From contig OY282609.1 in the NCBI GenBank assembly GCA_958298945.1, positions 27,997,212 through 28,061,211 of the forward strand: 64,000 nucleotides of DNA, in the 5' to 3' direction. The stretch is from Atherix ibis. Its lineage: Eukaryota > Arthropoda > Insecta > Diptera > Athericidae. How positions within the stretch are numbered: the stretch's first letter is position 1; each line of letters starts with the position of its first letter. The notes below the pieces were generated by a model. It did no database searches and had not been told where the DNA came from. It saw only the letters and a list, made by a program, of their open reading frames with translations. Shown one piece after another: positions 1-10,452 of this stretch. Position numbers and translations under genes: made by a program.

Positions 1-1832
1 ATATTCCTTGGAATTTTTTTGTCTGATGCTCTGCGTTTGGTGTGGAATAAAATTGGGATCTTATTTGCGTCTTCGATATATGCGTATTTATCCAAAAAGA
101 TGAAAGCTTCAGGGGGTATGAAACCTGTGTCCATGCTATATTGAATGTACTGATCATCTGGGTATATTGCATGTCCTATTAAGCTATTGTTTTCAGCAAG
201 TTGCGCTCTGTTAAAATGTTTCCTACAAAGAGAGATTATATGGTTATCTATCCTAATTATGTTTGCCCAGTTATAAATCGTTTTATTAGAGATATAGTGT
301 TTGTAGTTTGTGTTTGGCTTTCGGTATTTTCCAAGGCATGCTCGAAGACATTTCCTTTCGTAAATTCTAAATTTCTCCATTAGTGACGCGCTTACGTTGT
401 ACCAAATTTGGCTACCGTAACATAGTATTGGTCTGATTATAACCTGATAAGCGATAATTTTGACTCTGGAAGAAATGAGTCTTGAATAAAACAGTTTGTT
501 GGCGATCCTAAACGCTTTATTTGCTTTTTCAAGAGCTTTTTTAATGTGGTCGGTAAGGTTTAAGTTGTTTTTGAACCATATGCCTAAGTAACGAACACAG
601 GACTTGTTATTGCAAGTTTCGCCATTCTCTGCTCTAATGCAAAATTGCTTCCAATTTTGCCGAACCAAGGTATGACACGACTCAATTTTATTTCGAAATA
701 ATATCGACTCACACTTACTATAGTTAATTCTTAAGCGCCAAGAGTTAACGAAGTCCTGTGTGATTTTGAAAATTTTTTGCAGATTAGCTTGTATATTAGT
801 TAGTTTGCGGTCAGCAGTGTACAATGTTATATCGTCTGCAAAAGCTAATGTAAATGTTTTACCTGGCAGGTTGTTCAGTTTCTTTAATAAGTCGTTTATG
901 TAGATAATGAATAGCGTTGGTGATGTTACAGTTCCTTGTTGTAAACCATTGTTAATGCTGTATTTTTTGCTTTGTCCAGCTCCATTTATTTCAACTGTGA
1001 ATGTTTTGTTGGAAATCATATTAGAAACTGTTTTTATTAAGCACGGTTGGAAGTTATTTTTTATCAGTTTAAAAATTAAAGCTTCAGTTCATACTGAGGT
1101 AAAAGCATCGGATAAATCGACTAATAGCGCCCCGACACATTCTTTATTATTTATGTACCAGCATATATCCGACATGAGTTTGTTAGCAGAATGAATTGTA
1201 GAGTGGCCCATTCTGAATCCAAATTGATTTTCTACTAAAATATTGTTGTTGTTTACTGAGTGTAAAATAGAGTCCTGTATGATTTTCTTGAAAATTTTAC
1301 TGATGCTAGGCGTAAGACTGATGGGTCTGAAGTTGTTCGGGTCAGATGAATCTTTCCCCGGCTTTTTGATAGCTATTACTTTCGCTTCTTTCCAGCACGA
1401 TGGAAAGTAATAATTGTTGAGAGCGTTGTTAAATATTGTGACGTAATCGAGGATAACTATATCAGTCAAATGCTTGAGGATGATATTTGGGATGTTGTCA
1501 GGACCTGAAGATGTTTTGCTCTTAAGATTTCTAAAACAATATATTGCTTTGTCGGAGGTGGTGAAGTAATTATCTGTTTGGTGTTCTTCAATATTATTCG
1601 CAATTAATTTATTTGAAAAATTTCTCACATTAAGCGAAATATGTTGTTGTTCAAACTGCCTCACTGTTTCTCGTATTTCGGTGTTGAGTAATTCGTTTGC
1701 ACTAGCATGTAATGTGTGTTTAGTTTGGAACGTGAGACCCAAAATATTGCTCATATGGTTATAATTGTCGATGATAAAGTTATAGAAAAACAGTGCCTTT
1801 TTATATTTATATGAAGTTTTAAAGAGAAACAC
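1..1832 (-). pseudogene. Reverse transcriptase (ORF2) of a non-LTR retrotransposon, one internal stop
   Basis: The product copies element RNA into DNA at the target site. Reading from 1832 down, the frame holds the RT signatures in order: SSGPDNIPN, NFRPISLTPSISKIFKKII, QFGFRMGHST, LLVDLSDAF (palm motif A), then an in-frame TGA at 1089-1091. The same frame then stays open for more than 360 codons to the window edge. This second part carries NGLQQGTVTSP, the catalytic FADD box at 832-843, and a thumb/C-terminal part with VRYLGIWF. I checked the frame line by line and saw no frameshift. The only damage I see in the RT is the TGA, just after motif A. The start shown is the first GTG after an upstream TAA and is not a natural start. 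The family is certain to non-LTR level; the clade (I or Jockey) is an inference from motif style. Confidence 0.9.
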
Positions 1833-1835
1833 TTA
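1..1835 (-). mobile_element. Non-LTR retrotransposon fragment, I/Jockey-like group, continuing past the window start
   Basis: The interval is read on the minus strand and is almost wholly reverse transcriptase coding sequence. The end at about 1835 is set by an in-frame TAA directly upstream of the first recognisable codons, so the endonuclease domain expected ahead of the RT is missing here; the copy may be 5'-truncated, which is common for these elements, or may be broken at that point. The other end lies outside the window, so the 3' UTR and tail are not visible. The sequence upstream of 1835 turns at once into A/T-rich DNA. Confidence 0.88.
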
Positions 1836-3568
1836 CCCCATACTTGCTTCCATCTTTATTCGTTTTTCGTTTTATTTTTCTGGATTTATTAATGTCAAAT
1901 AAATGTATATATATTTCTGTTTAACCATAAATTTTCCAAAAATTAAAAGCATTTAAATATTTATTACCAAATAAGCAATCGTCAATCAAATCCTTGTTAA
2001 TGACCTACAATTAATTTGGGTTGCTTTTGAAAAATAACTGCCAATAACTAATGTTAATATTATGTTGCATGTAAGAAAAGGACAACAAATAAAAGAAAAG
2101 TGAATTATGAGAATAGAAAGAAAGAAAAGTAAAATGTAAGAAAAAAAAATTTCAAAGGGAACAAGCTTAAAGGACGAAAAGTGTTTCTTCTACCCATCGT
2201 TAAAACAAAACAGACCAGATATTAACATGCAATCATTAACTTGGACTAATTATGATTAATTCGAGTGTTCTATTCGAGCACTTAACAGGTGAATGTACAC
2301 AGGGTTTTGTGTTTTATCTTGCCAACTCCAGTTCGTATACCAACAAGATTCTGACGGTAAATGTGGGCAAACTCAAGGCCGATTAAGTGGCCTCTTGTTC
2401 TACATAAAGAAATGTGGAAACAAGCATGAAAATCTTCTTATATGACCTATGTATATGAGTATGTAAATACGAACATAGATTATATAATCAGATATCCTTG
2501 AACTGTGATATACTCGTAGCTTCTCCTGTAGGAAATAGTATTCGAAGAAAATACACAAAGCCACTAACTAGTACATGGGTGCATATATTGGATGTGTACA
2601 CAAGGATTTCTTATACAATATTTAGACTCCTTTATTTTGTATAGACACAGTCAATTGTAGATGTTATACTTCAGCAAGTTGGGTGAGATAAAGGGTGAAA
2701 AGGAATACCTAGCATATTGAACTTTTCATATTAGCTCGTTTGATATTCGCCTATAATAAGGATATTGACGCTTTAAAGCCAACAATATCGATTCGAATAT
2801 GCTTTGCATAAAAGCTTAATCTTCAAATATGAATACAATTGGCATATAGAAGAGGCATCTCCTTAATATAGTGCACTCATATGTGCATTTATATGTTCAG
2901 TAAAATGGGTGGTAGTCGAGTGTACATATTTATATTGGGTTATTCGGGTATGTGTGTACGTGCTTACGTACTTCCATAAAATCTTTTAGTTTTTAAATCT
3001 TTACAATGATAGCAGCATAGAAGATTCTTCATCTTCTAGTGTGACATTTTTCTACACTTTTTCATCATTATTGCGTTATGATCGATTATCTACTTATCCT
3101 CTTTTAAAAAAAAAATAACAATTTTAGAGATTCATCTAATCCCTGAAAAGACTATGATTTATTAATTTATGTATTATGAAAGATAGTTTTTCAACTATTC
3201 GAAAAAAGGTAAATATTTTCATTTTTTTAACAAAATTTTTAGTATCTTATATAAGAATAAAAATATCTTTTTTCATTGAACAAATTAAAAATTTTATATT
3301 TTATATTCTTATATTCTTATATTCAATATCTTATATTCATTTGAAACCAGTCCCCTTCTCTCCCAACCAACAATTGCAAAAAAAAAAACAAATTATAATT
3401 TAGATTTTAATGTAGTTTTTTACGTAAATTCCCTTAATTTCTGTGTAACAAATGCATTAAAAATAGATTTAGAATTTTTGAAATTTTAATGAATTTGCAG
3501 AAATAAAAAAAATTATTAAAAAAGAATTTTCTAACAAATATTGTAATGTCCTAAATTTTTTTGAAATA
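1836..3568. other. A/T-rich intergenic DNA
   Basis: I see no gene here on either strand. The stretch has frequent A runs and dipteran-style TATG/TACATA stutter. One short region around 2200-2420 is less A/T-biased but has no convincing frame. Confidence 0.6.
3292..3339. repeat. Simple repeat, TTATATTC-like units
   Basis: A short run of imperfect 6-8 base units based on TTATATTC is visible directly in the sequence. It has no coding content. Confidence 0.7.
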
Positions 3569-4452
3569 CGAGGCCTGTTCAAAAAGTATTGCGAATTTTG
3601 TGTTTTTTCAAAAACTATTTTTTTGTTCATGAATATCTATTTTGTCCCCTTCAAAGTAGTCCCCACCAGATATTGTACACTTGTGCCAACGTTTTTTCCA
3701 ATCTTCGAAGCACTTCAAAAAATCATTTTTTGTGATCTTGTTCAGCTCCTCCTTCGATGCCATCTTTATCTCCGCAATCGTAGCGTAGCGCCGTCCTTTC
3801 ATGGGGTTCTTCAGTTTCGGGAACAAGAAAAAATTACAGGGGCCAGATCTGGAGAATACGGTGGATGCGACATTATTAGCGTGTTGTTTTTGGCCAAAAA
3901 TGGCAGAAGCCAATTTTTGTTCTTCCACAAATCTAGGTGTTTCTGGCGGATTGCTTCGTGCAACTTGCGCATAACTTGCAGGTTATATTCCTTATTGAAC
4001 GTTCTACCCGGTGGCAAGAACTCATGATGCACAACGCCCCTGCAATCGAAGAAAACTGTAAGCAAAACCTTTACATTCGCTTTTCGTCGTTCACATCTTC
4101 TCAGCCCTCTGACAACATTCTGTACGACCAATAAACGTTGCGTCGGTCCAAGGTAGCTTCACCATATGCTACAGTCAACATTCGGAATACGTCCGCGCAA
4201 TTAATTTTGTTTTTCACAAAAAATTTGATACAGACTCTTCGATCCATTTTTTGGAATGGGCAAAAATCGAAGACGAACCAAAACACGTGCAAGCAAAGCA
4301 GCTGTCAAAAATTATCTGAACATTCAAAATGGCCGAACTTGTCGGCATAAGTGAGAGACATGAGCACCAATATAACGCCACAAAAAATCGAAAATCAAAT
4401 ATACGTAACCCGCGGAAATTCAAAATTCGCGATACTTTTTGAACAGACCTCA
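3569..4452 (-). mobile_element. Mariner family 1, copy A, deletion derivative with both inverted ends
   Basis: The left end reads CGAGGCCTGTTCAAAAAGTA and the right end is its near-perfect inverse, finishing GAACAGACCTCA. Each end is flanked by TA (3567-3568 and 4453-4454), the mariner target duplication. The element is about 0.88 kb against roughly 1.3 kb for a full mariner, so about a third has been lost internally. Two related copies lie at 23234 and 32644. Confidence 0.93.
3608..4247 (-). pseudogene. Mariner transposase relic, family 1 copy A
   Basis: The gene would encode the DD34D transposase that cuts and rejoins the element ends. The ATG at 4247 begins MDRRVCIKFF and is followed by TVAYGEATLDRRNVYW, the first helix-turn-helix region. 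The frame then jumps to ANVKVLLTVFFDCRGVVHHE: the second DNA-binding half and the first catalytic aspartate (the usual TGDE box) are deleted. After KNKNWLL it jumps again, losing the usual HHDNAP segment with the second aspartate. SPDLAP and the C-terminal FLKCFEDWKKRWHKC are kept in a different frame, ending at the TGA at 3608. At least two catalytic residues are gone, so it cannot be active. Confidence 0.9.
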
Positions 4453-4454
4453 TA

Positions 4455-5836
4455 GTATCTTTAAACCTAATTTTATTATACATAATATTTACAGTATATC
4501 TAAAATTTGTAGGAAAATCCCATTACATCCAAAATTTATTCTAAGTTTGTTTGGTATATATCTCATAAAATATTGCATCTAAAAATAATGAAAAAAATTA
4601 GAAGAAAAAAGGATTATTATTTTACCTTTTAATATATAGTAGGAAGAAGAATACGAACCTTTTGTATTATAAAATAGAATAAAAGCTTCAATTTTGGTTT
4701 GGTAAAAAAGATATTTTCTTATTGAAATAATTCCCTTGCAAAAAAGATAAAATTCAATTGTAAGCAATTTTTAATAAATTCAGGTGAAAGGAGCAAAAGT
4801 ATTTTAAAATACGAAACACAGTAAATTAATTGCTAAATTGGCATAAACTAGAAGCCTGTATAAAATTCAGGTCTAGATTTTAATGATTATTTTATTTTTT
4901 TTTATTTTTCAATCTAGAAAATGGAAAAACCAAATATAAGTTTCGTGGACCGTAAAATAATATAAAAGGAGGGAGGGTTGGAAATTATTCTAAATTATAT
5001 TAAAATTAGTAACAAAAATACTACCGAAAGGTAAATAGGATTAATTTTCTATGAATTTTAAATAGAATAAAATTCCTTTTAAAATGATTAAATACACTTT
5101 ACAGTTGAAGTCGTTTTTAGAAATTATGTATAATAAATGGAAATTTATTTAAATTTGTATATTTGCTTTTTAAGTAAAATGGGATGAGAGCTCATAGATT
5201 TTTGGTATTTTCGAGAATGGTTAGACAAGAAAAAAAAATAACAAGTGTAAGAAGACGTAAGATAAATTTTATCTAAATATTTGTGTGTATTTGGTAACGT
5301 ACGAAAAGGGCTCTCCATAGTCTGTAGTATACCCATAAAATGATAATTTAGGAACGACAAATAAATAAACCCTTAGACATACAGAGGACTACAGCCGATA
5401 GCTGTTGATTGACCTAAGACCCACCACCATCGGACCCATTGTTTCCTCATATTTGCTTAAGACTCTTATTTGTCCACATAAATTAGCTTGTATATAATCT
5501 GAAAGTATTTATATTTAGGGGTGATCGATTGAAGTGAGATGATTGGACATTAAGTGGATGTATTAATACATTTCTTTGTTTATTGTTGATTTGAAGGATT
5601 TAAGTTAATTTTTTTCCTTTTTTATTCTAATAAAATATAACTAAATTCTTTAGAAATAAGGCATTTGGATAGTTATTTTTTTAAAGTTATTTTCTTATAA
5701 CTCGTTAGTGCTACGAAAATTCACGTCGTTTGGCAATAAAATAAAGCGTACCCCGGATATATTCTAGCTGGATCCGAACTCAAAACTATGGCGTATTGAA
5801 CGCAAATTATCCTTTATCTATTAAAAAGTGTAAATA
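4455..5836. other. A/T-rich intergenic DNA
   Basis: No gene, repeat family or RNA could be recognised. Short ORFs at 4579-4767 and 5145-5360 have no motif and the base composition of their surroundings. Confidence 0.55.
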
Positions 5837-5837
5837 G

Positions 5838-6784
5838 TTGGGAGTACCGTTATCCAACAGATGGCGCTAGCAGTAAATATAGGATCAGAAACGTCAAATC
5901 TTAAGGTTAGGCATTTACCGACAACTCATTACATTTGTGACTTTTTATCGGCGTGAAAATGTCGAAATTTAAGCCAAATAAGCGTCATTTGCGGGAAGTT
6001 TTGCTTTTTGCCTTCACTTCGGAAAAAATCTGTGGCTGAGAGGTGTCAAATGATTGTAGAGAGGTGTCAAATGATTGTAGAAACTTATGAGAAAAAATCT
6101 GCGGCTGAGAGGTGTCAAATGATTGTACATTAGTAAGAGAACTTGTCGCGAATAGTTCCAACACTACATAAGCGGTGATTTCGACGTGGAAGACAAGGAG
6201 TGTCCCGGGTCGATGAAAAGGTTTGAATTGGACTCAATATTGGATGAAGATCCGTGTCAAACGTAACAAGAACTTGTAAATTTATTGGGTGTGATTTAAA
6301 AATCCATTTGCCATCGATTTAAAAACTGCTGCTCCAACGGCAAAAAAGGAAGGGTTTTCGGCATTGTATTGTAACTGATGATGTAAAATAGACCAATTAT
6401 GATATCCGAAATCGTGGGGACACCGCAGCTATGCAACAACATCTACGATCAAACCAAACATAAATGGCTCGAAGCTCATGCTACTCGTATGTATTTGCTG
6501 AGCCCAGCTCGGTGTGGTATATTATGAACTGTTGCAAACAGGTGCAACCATCGCAGGAGCTCGCTATCGAACACAACTGATGCGTTTGCAGCACGAAAGC
6601 GCTTGGTCACGGTCTTGCTAAGGTTGTTAAAACCTACCCGGAAACACTGAAATGGGACCTCCTGCCCGATCCGCCGTATTTTCCAGACATCGCCCTCTCC
6701 GACTACTACTTCTTTCGATCGGTGACGCGTGGCCTGGCTGAGCAGTACTTCCAATCTTACGAAGAGTCCAAAAATTGGGTATGA
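5838..6784 (+). mobile_element. Mariner family 2, 5' end present, 3' part cut by Jockey-like tail
   Basis: The left end TTGGGAGTACCGTTATCCAA is shared with the relic at 51225 (TTGGGAAAGTACCGTTTTCC). The two copies also share the untranslated leader that follows, including an AGATGGCGC(C/T)AG core. Transposase homology stops abruptly at 6781 and is replaced by the A-rich tail (read on minus) of a Jockey-like element. I did not find the missing right end beyond that cluster. Confidence 0.85.
5959..6784 (+). pseudogene. Mariner transposase relic, family 2, with nested N-terminal duplications
   Basis: The start at 5959 gives MSKFKPNKRHLREVLLFAF, a typical mariner N-terminus. Immediately after, a 21-base segment (GAGAGGTGTCAAATGATTGT plus one base) occurs three times, at 6038, 6059 and 6107, inside the codons for the first helix-turn-helix. 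Later pieces in shifting frames match mariner: ICHRFKN, a decayed IVTDDVK at the place of the first catalytic box, YELLQTGATIAGARYRTQLMRL, and KVVKTYPETLKWDLLPDPPY followed by FPDIALSDYYFFRSV, which keeps the third catalytic aspartate. The segment with the second aspartate is deleted. Several stops and frameshifts make it clearly dead. Confidence 0.87.
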
Positions 6785-6920
6785 AATTTTAATTTTTTTA
6801 TTATTATTTTACTTGATATCTACAAAATTATCCTTAATAATAAGGAGATTTTATGACAAAGACACTACAATAACAGTAGAGGAACTTATGGGAGTAAATA
6901 CCCATCGGTGTTTATTTATC
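6785..6920 (-). mobile_element. Jockey-like 3' UTR and A-rich tail (copy c)
   Basis: Read on the minus strand, this piece carries the same 3' UTR as the neighbouring copy: an ACACCGATGGGT block and, at the end, TTGTAGATATCA, followed by an (AAT)-type A-rich tail at 6811-6785 abutting the mariner. No coding part is present. It lies directly next to the poly(A) end of copy a, in the same orientation. Confidence 0.75.
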
Positions 6921-7600
6921 TTTTTTTTTTTTTTTTTTTTAAATGATATCTACAACTACTTATGCTAGTAACAAGCATTTCCCCAGTTTTACGGGAATAT
7001 ACAAGGACATGAAGACATGTGGAGGAAAACACCCATCGATGTTACTTCAGAACATGGTAATTTTATTTTATAATTTTAGAGAATCTCTCGGCCATCGCCG
7101 TTTTAAACGTCGATGGGTGTATACTGGAAGGGTGGGAGTGAAAAATTCCCTTCCTAAAGGATTAGGGTGGAAGGATAGGTGCGAATGGAATTTTTTATAT
7201 TGGGAGATGCATAGTTCACGAACAAATGGAACATTTAGGTCGCGGTGGATAACAGTGTTTCGCACATAAAAGGGGGTATGACAATTTTACGAAGGATTCG
7301 GGATTATAGGGATTGGATTGGAAGGGAGTTGAAATGCTTAGTCGAACCCCAAAGTTCTAGACCATATGTCCATATTGGTTTCAGAACCGTATTGTATAGT
7401 AATAGTTTACTTGTTGTTGTAAGTTTTGATTTACTGTCTAGGAGACGTAATAATTGTTTGTATCGTCCGTTAAGTACATGTCTTTTAGTTTTCGTATGAA
7501 GGTTCCAGGTTAACCGTTTGTCGAATATAAGTCCAAGGTAACGTACGCTATTTTTTTGTGGAATAATACTGCCGTTTAGGGTTATGTCGGGGTTTATTTA
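6921..7600 (-). mobile_element. Jockey-like retrotransposon 3' fragment with poly(A) tail (copy a)
   Basis: The 3' end is marked by a run of 20 T on the plus strand at 6921-6940, the poly(A) tail of a minus-strand element, preceded in sense by TTGTAGATATCA. Coding sequence read on minus covers the C-terminal part of the reverse transcriptase protein: NPDITLNGSIIP, VRYLGLIFDKRLTWN, KLLLYNTVLKPIWTYGLELW, then after frame changes RNTVIHRDLNVPFV and a final RRLKRRWPRDSLKL with stop near 7068. The part from about 7600 to 7305 holds one open frame of some 100 codons. The upstream end merges with copy b. These motifs are standard for the Jockey clade; the copy is 5'-truncated and lacks the catalytic domain. 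Confidence 0.88.
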
Positions 7601-8650
7601 TCCAACGAGATATTTTATCATTTTTCTCTTGACTTCAACGAGTCTAAGTAGGAAAGGCAATCGAGAAAAGCTTTTTAATGAAGATTTAGGTGTGATGAAT
7701 TACCTTGTTACGATCACAGTACGGGCATCAACGATTTTTCGGAGGATTTTTAATTAAAGGAATTGGATGAAATAGGAATTGGAAGCCCCATAGTTTAATA
7801 ACATATGTCCACATCAGTTTTAAAAATGTATTGTAGATCAAAAGTTGGTTGTCAGTGCTAATCGGTTGTTCAGTAGTCGCATAGTAGTTTATAATGTCAG
7901 CAAAGTTCAACTCCTTTTAGTCTCGACTGAGGATTCCATATAAGTCGTTTGTTTAAACATAGTCCTAGATAGCTTACTTTGTCTTTTTATGGAATGATGT
8001 TACCATTGAGATATATAGAGATGGAGAGGTTGAAGGTAACATGGACAGTCTTCTGCTCATTTACTTTCAGTCTCCACCTCTTTATCCACTCGCGGATATT
8101 TTTGATATAAATTTCAGATTTCTGATGTAATAGGAGATATTTCAAAATTTTCAGTATTAATTGCAACTTTAAAATGACGTTGGAAGATATAGGATTTTTA
8201 AGTAGATAGTACGAAAGAAGGAAAAGAGCAGTTGAGAGTGCCACACTCGATCAAAGGCATATGATATAATCTAGGAACACGCATTGATCGTACATTTTTC
8301 CGCTCAAGAAAGGACACTATGTAATCAACATATTGATTGGATTGAGGAGTGTTTTGATTAAAATTCAAATTGGTGGTCGAAGATAATTGTGGCATCTTAA
8401 AGCATAGTGTAAAGGCGTTTTCTGGGGAGTTTTCCAAAGATTTTTCCAAGGATATGTCTATATAAGAATGGGGAATTTGCTGATTTATTAAGTTTTTGGT
8501 ATCATTTTGATTATTAGAAATTTCCGAAGTCCGGTTAAATAGGTGATTCGAAAAATACCAATGAATATTAAGGTTATGAACACAAGAGTTTTTTTGAAGA
8601 TTTGTTTCGAGGATAGGGGCAGCTATTAAATCATAACTAGATGTTTTTTT
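7600..8650 (-). mobile_element. Jockey-like retrotransposon fragment, endonuclease end to RT, core deleted (copy b)
   Basis: On the minus strand an open frame runs from about 8640 to 8198. It starts in what looks like the endonuclease-RT linker and reaches NQYVDYIVSFLERKN, which matches the segment before RT motif A. Motif A follows in another frame as YAFDRVWHSQLLF. The next part jumps to WIKRWRLKVNEQKTVHVTF, LNGNIIP, YNTFLKLMWTYVIKLWG and ILRKIVDA. The stretch that should hold PQGS and the YADD box is missing, so this copy has lost the catalytic core by internal deletion. The 3' end runs into copy a around 7600 in head-to-tail order; the exact joint is uncertain. Confidence 0.85.
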
Positions 8651-10417
8651 TATTGGAAAATTAATGGATTAAATATTTAATTTTGGATAAGGTAAAATTT
8701 AGAAAAATTATTGTAAAAAAGTAAAAATAAAATTTACGGTAAGAATAAATGCACTATTTGAAATCCATTTTCATTCATGTAATGAAATATTTTAACTTTC
8801 GTTAAGTAAATTAAGATTTTCTATAATTTTTTATCAACAACTGCAGTATTAAAATCTTTCTACATAATATCCCATAGAAAAAAAACGAATATAAGAAAAA
8901 TAACTTCAGTAATCGATCAGTTATCATCCTAAATTATGGGTAATTTTGATGGTTATAGAAGCAACATAATTGATTGATAACAAATGGCCAATTTGAGCCT
9001 AAATTAACTCAATCTAAATACGAAAATTATTTAATATATATTGCTGTCATAACAAAAATCTTCATATTAAATATATATGGCCATATAGATCCTGAATATG
9101 GTTAAAAGGATACGTAAGGACCTACCAAGAATTTAATACAAAAAGTTTCATTTATGCTTGTATCTAGGCATATTCATATACACATGGTTGGGTAAAATTA
9201 ATGACAATCAGAAGAACAGAAAAAAAAGAGTAAATCAGGAAATCGTAACAAAAAAACACCCGCAAGTCTACTAAACATTCATTATTGATTAATTAATATG
9301 TGAAAGGTAACATAGCAATTGTCGAATAAGTTATTGTTTTTGGCCACACTGCTATCAATCAAATTGAATTATAAATAAAACTGTACCAAATCAATTCATC
9401 ATGAGGAGATCCTTCTTCATCTAAGGCAATCATTAAGGCATCACCTTTTGACTTTTTTTCTCATTATTACTCGGACGAGTACTAAATTCACCCTTACCGA
9501 ACAAAAAGGCCATCGGTCAATGTAGCACATTTAATAACACTCCCCCATCGTCTCACCAAACATACGGCAACAAATAAAAAAATCTCCTTTCCAAAATATA
9601 TGCGAACGACTATATGATAATCAAAAAAAAAAACGGATATAAAGTAAATTCAACCCAACTTGTGATAGCTTAAATATTGTATGTGGATAAGGAATTTTCT
9701 TCATAACAGAATAGGTGAAATTAAATAATTTTCACGATACTGTCGAGTAGTTTCTTCTTAAAGCTTAAGAATCTTCTATTTAGTATAATTTCCCCTTTTT
9801 TTCTAAGACTATCCAAAAAGATAATTACAAAAGCTAAAAGCAACCACCCACCTATGCCGCACTGATACAAGTTCGCCTAGTCATAACAACTAAATACGTA
9901 CCACTTCACTTCACTTGAACTTGTTTATTTAGAAAAGTTTCGCTCACATTTCTCCAATTGCAAATAATGATGATATTCGGATATTTTTCGCAATTAACGA
10001 TGACATTTAATGTATTTTTCTTTCAATTCTTTTTGGTAGAAAACTTATTCAAAAAAATATTATTTAAAAAAAAAATTTTTTTTAATGAGAAAATATTATT
10101 ACGGAAAAATATGTTTAATGAAAATATTGAATTTTATTAAATTGAATTGTGAAAACTGGATTGCGAAATGTAAATGTGGAGGAAGGGGTGTGGAAATTTC
10201 CTTCTGCAGAAGACGACAATTTGCGACTTAACTAAGACATGGTTTGTGTCTTTGGTGTGCGTATGTTTTTCGTTAATTCTATTCGGAAAGTGTCCGCAAT
10301 GTGTACAACTGCCAGGAAATTTGTTTTTATTTTAGAAAATATATATGTGTAGTATAGAAATGGTACTCGCATATAAGCGCATGTCCTTAACGTTATTGGA
10401 TCCTTTTCCTTTCTGTT

Positions 10418-10421
<4 letters not shown>
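8651..10421. other. A/T-rich intergenic DNA
   Basis: No gene or known element is visible. The part near 9400-9560 is more mixed in base composition but has no open frame with a motif. The ORF at 9958-10140 starts at TTG and is a low-complexity A/T frame. Confidence 0.55.

Positions 10422-10452
<31 letters not shown>
10422..10452. repeat. (TC)n microsatellite
   Basis: An uninterrupted TC dinucleotide run of about 30 bases is visible. Such tracts are common in fly intergenic DNA and I assign no function. Confidence 0.95.

Noticed and set aside
1089..1091. Recoding of the in-frame TGA (for example selenocysteine or readthrough)
   Set aside because: No supporting element is visible and a simple nonsense mutation in a dead transposon copy explains it better.
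907..1194. Plus-strand ORF of 95 codons
   Set aside because: It is antisense to the reverse transcriptase frame, which carries clear motifs on the minus strand.
3623..4027. Plus-strand ORF of 134 codons, one of the longest frames
   Set aside because: It lies antisense to the mariner transposase relic of copy A and has no motif of its own.
9958..10140. ORF rich in Phe, Lys and Asn
   Set aside because: TTG start and homopolymer-driven A/T composition; no motif.
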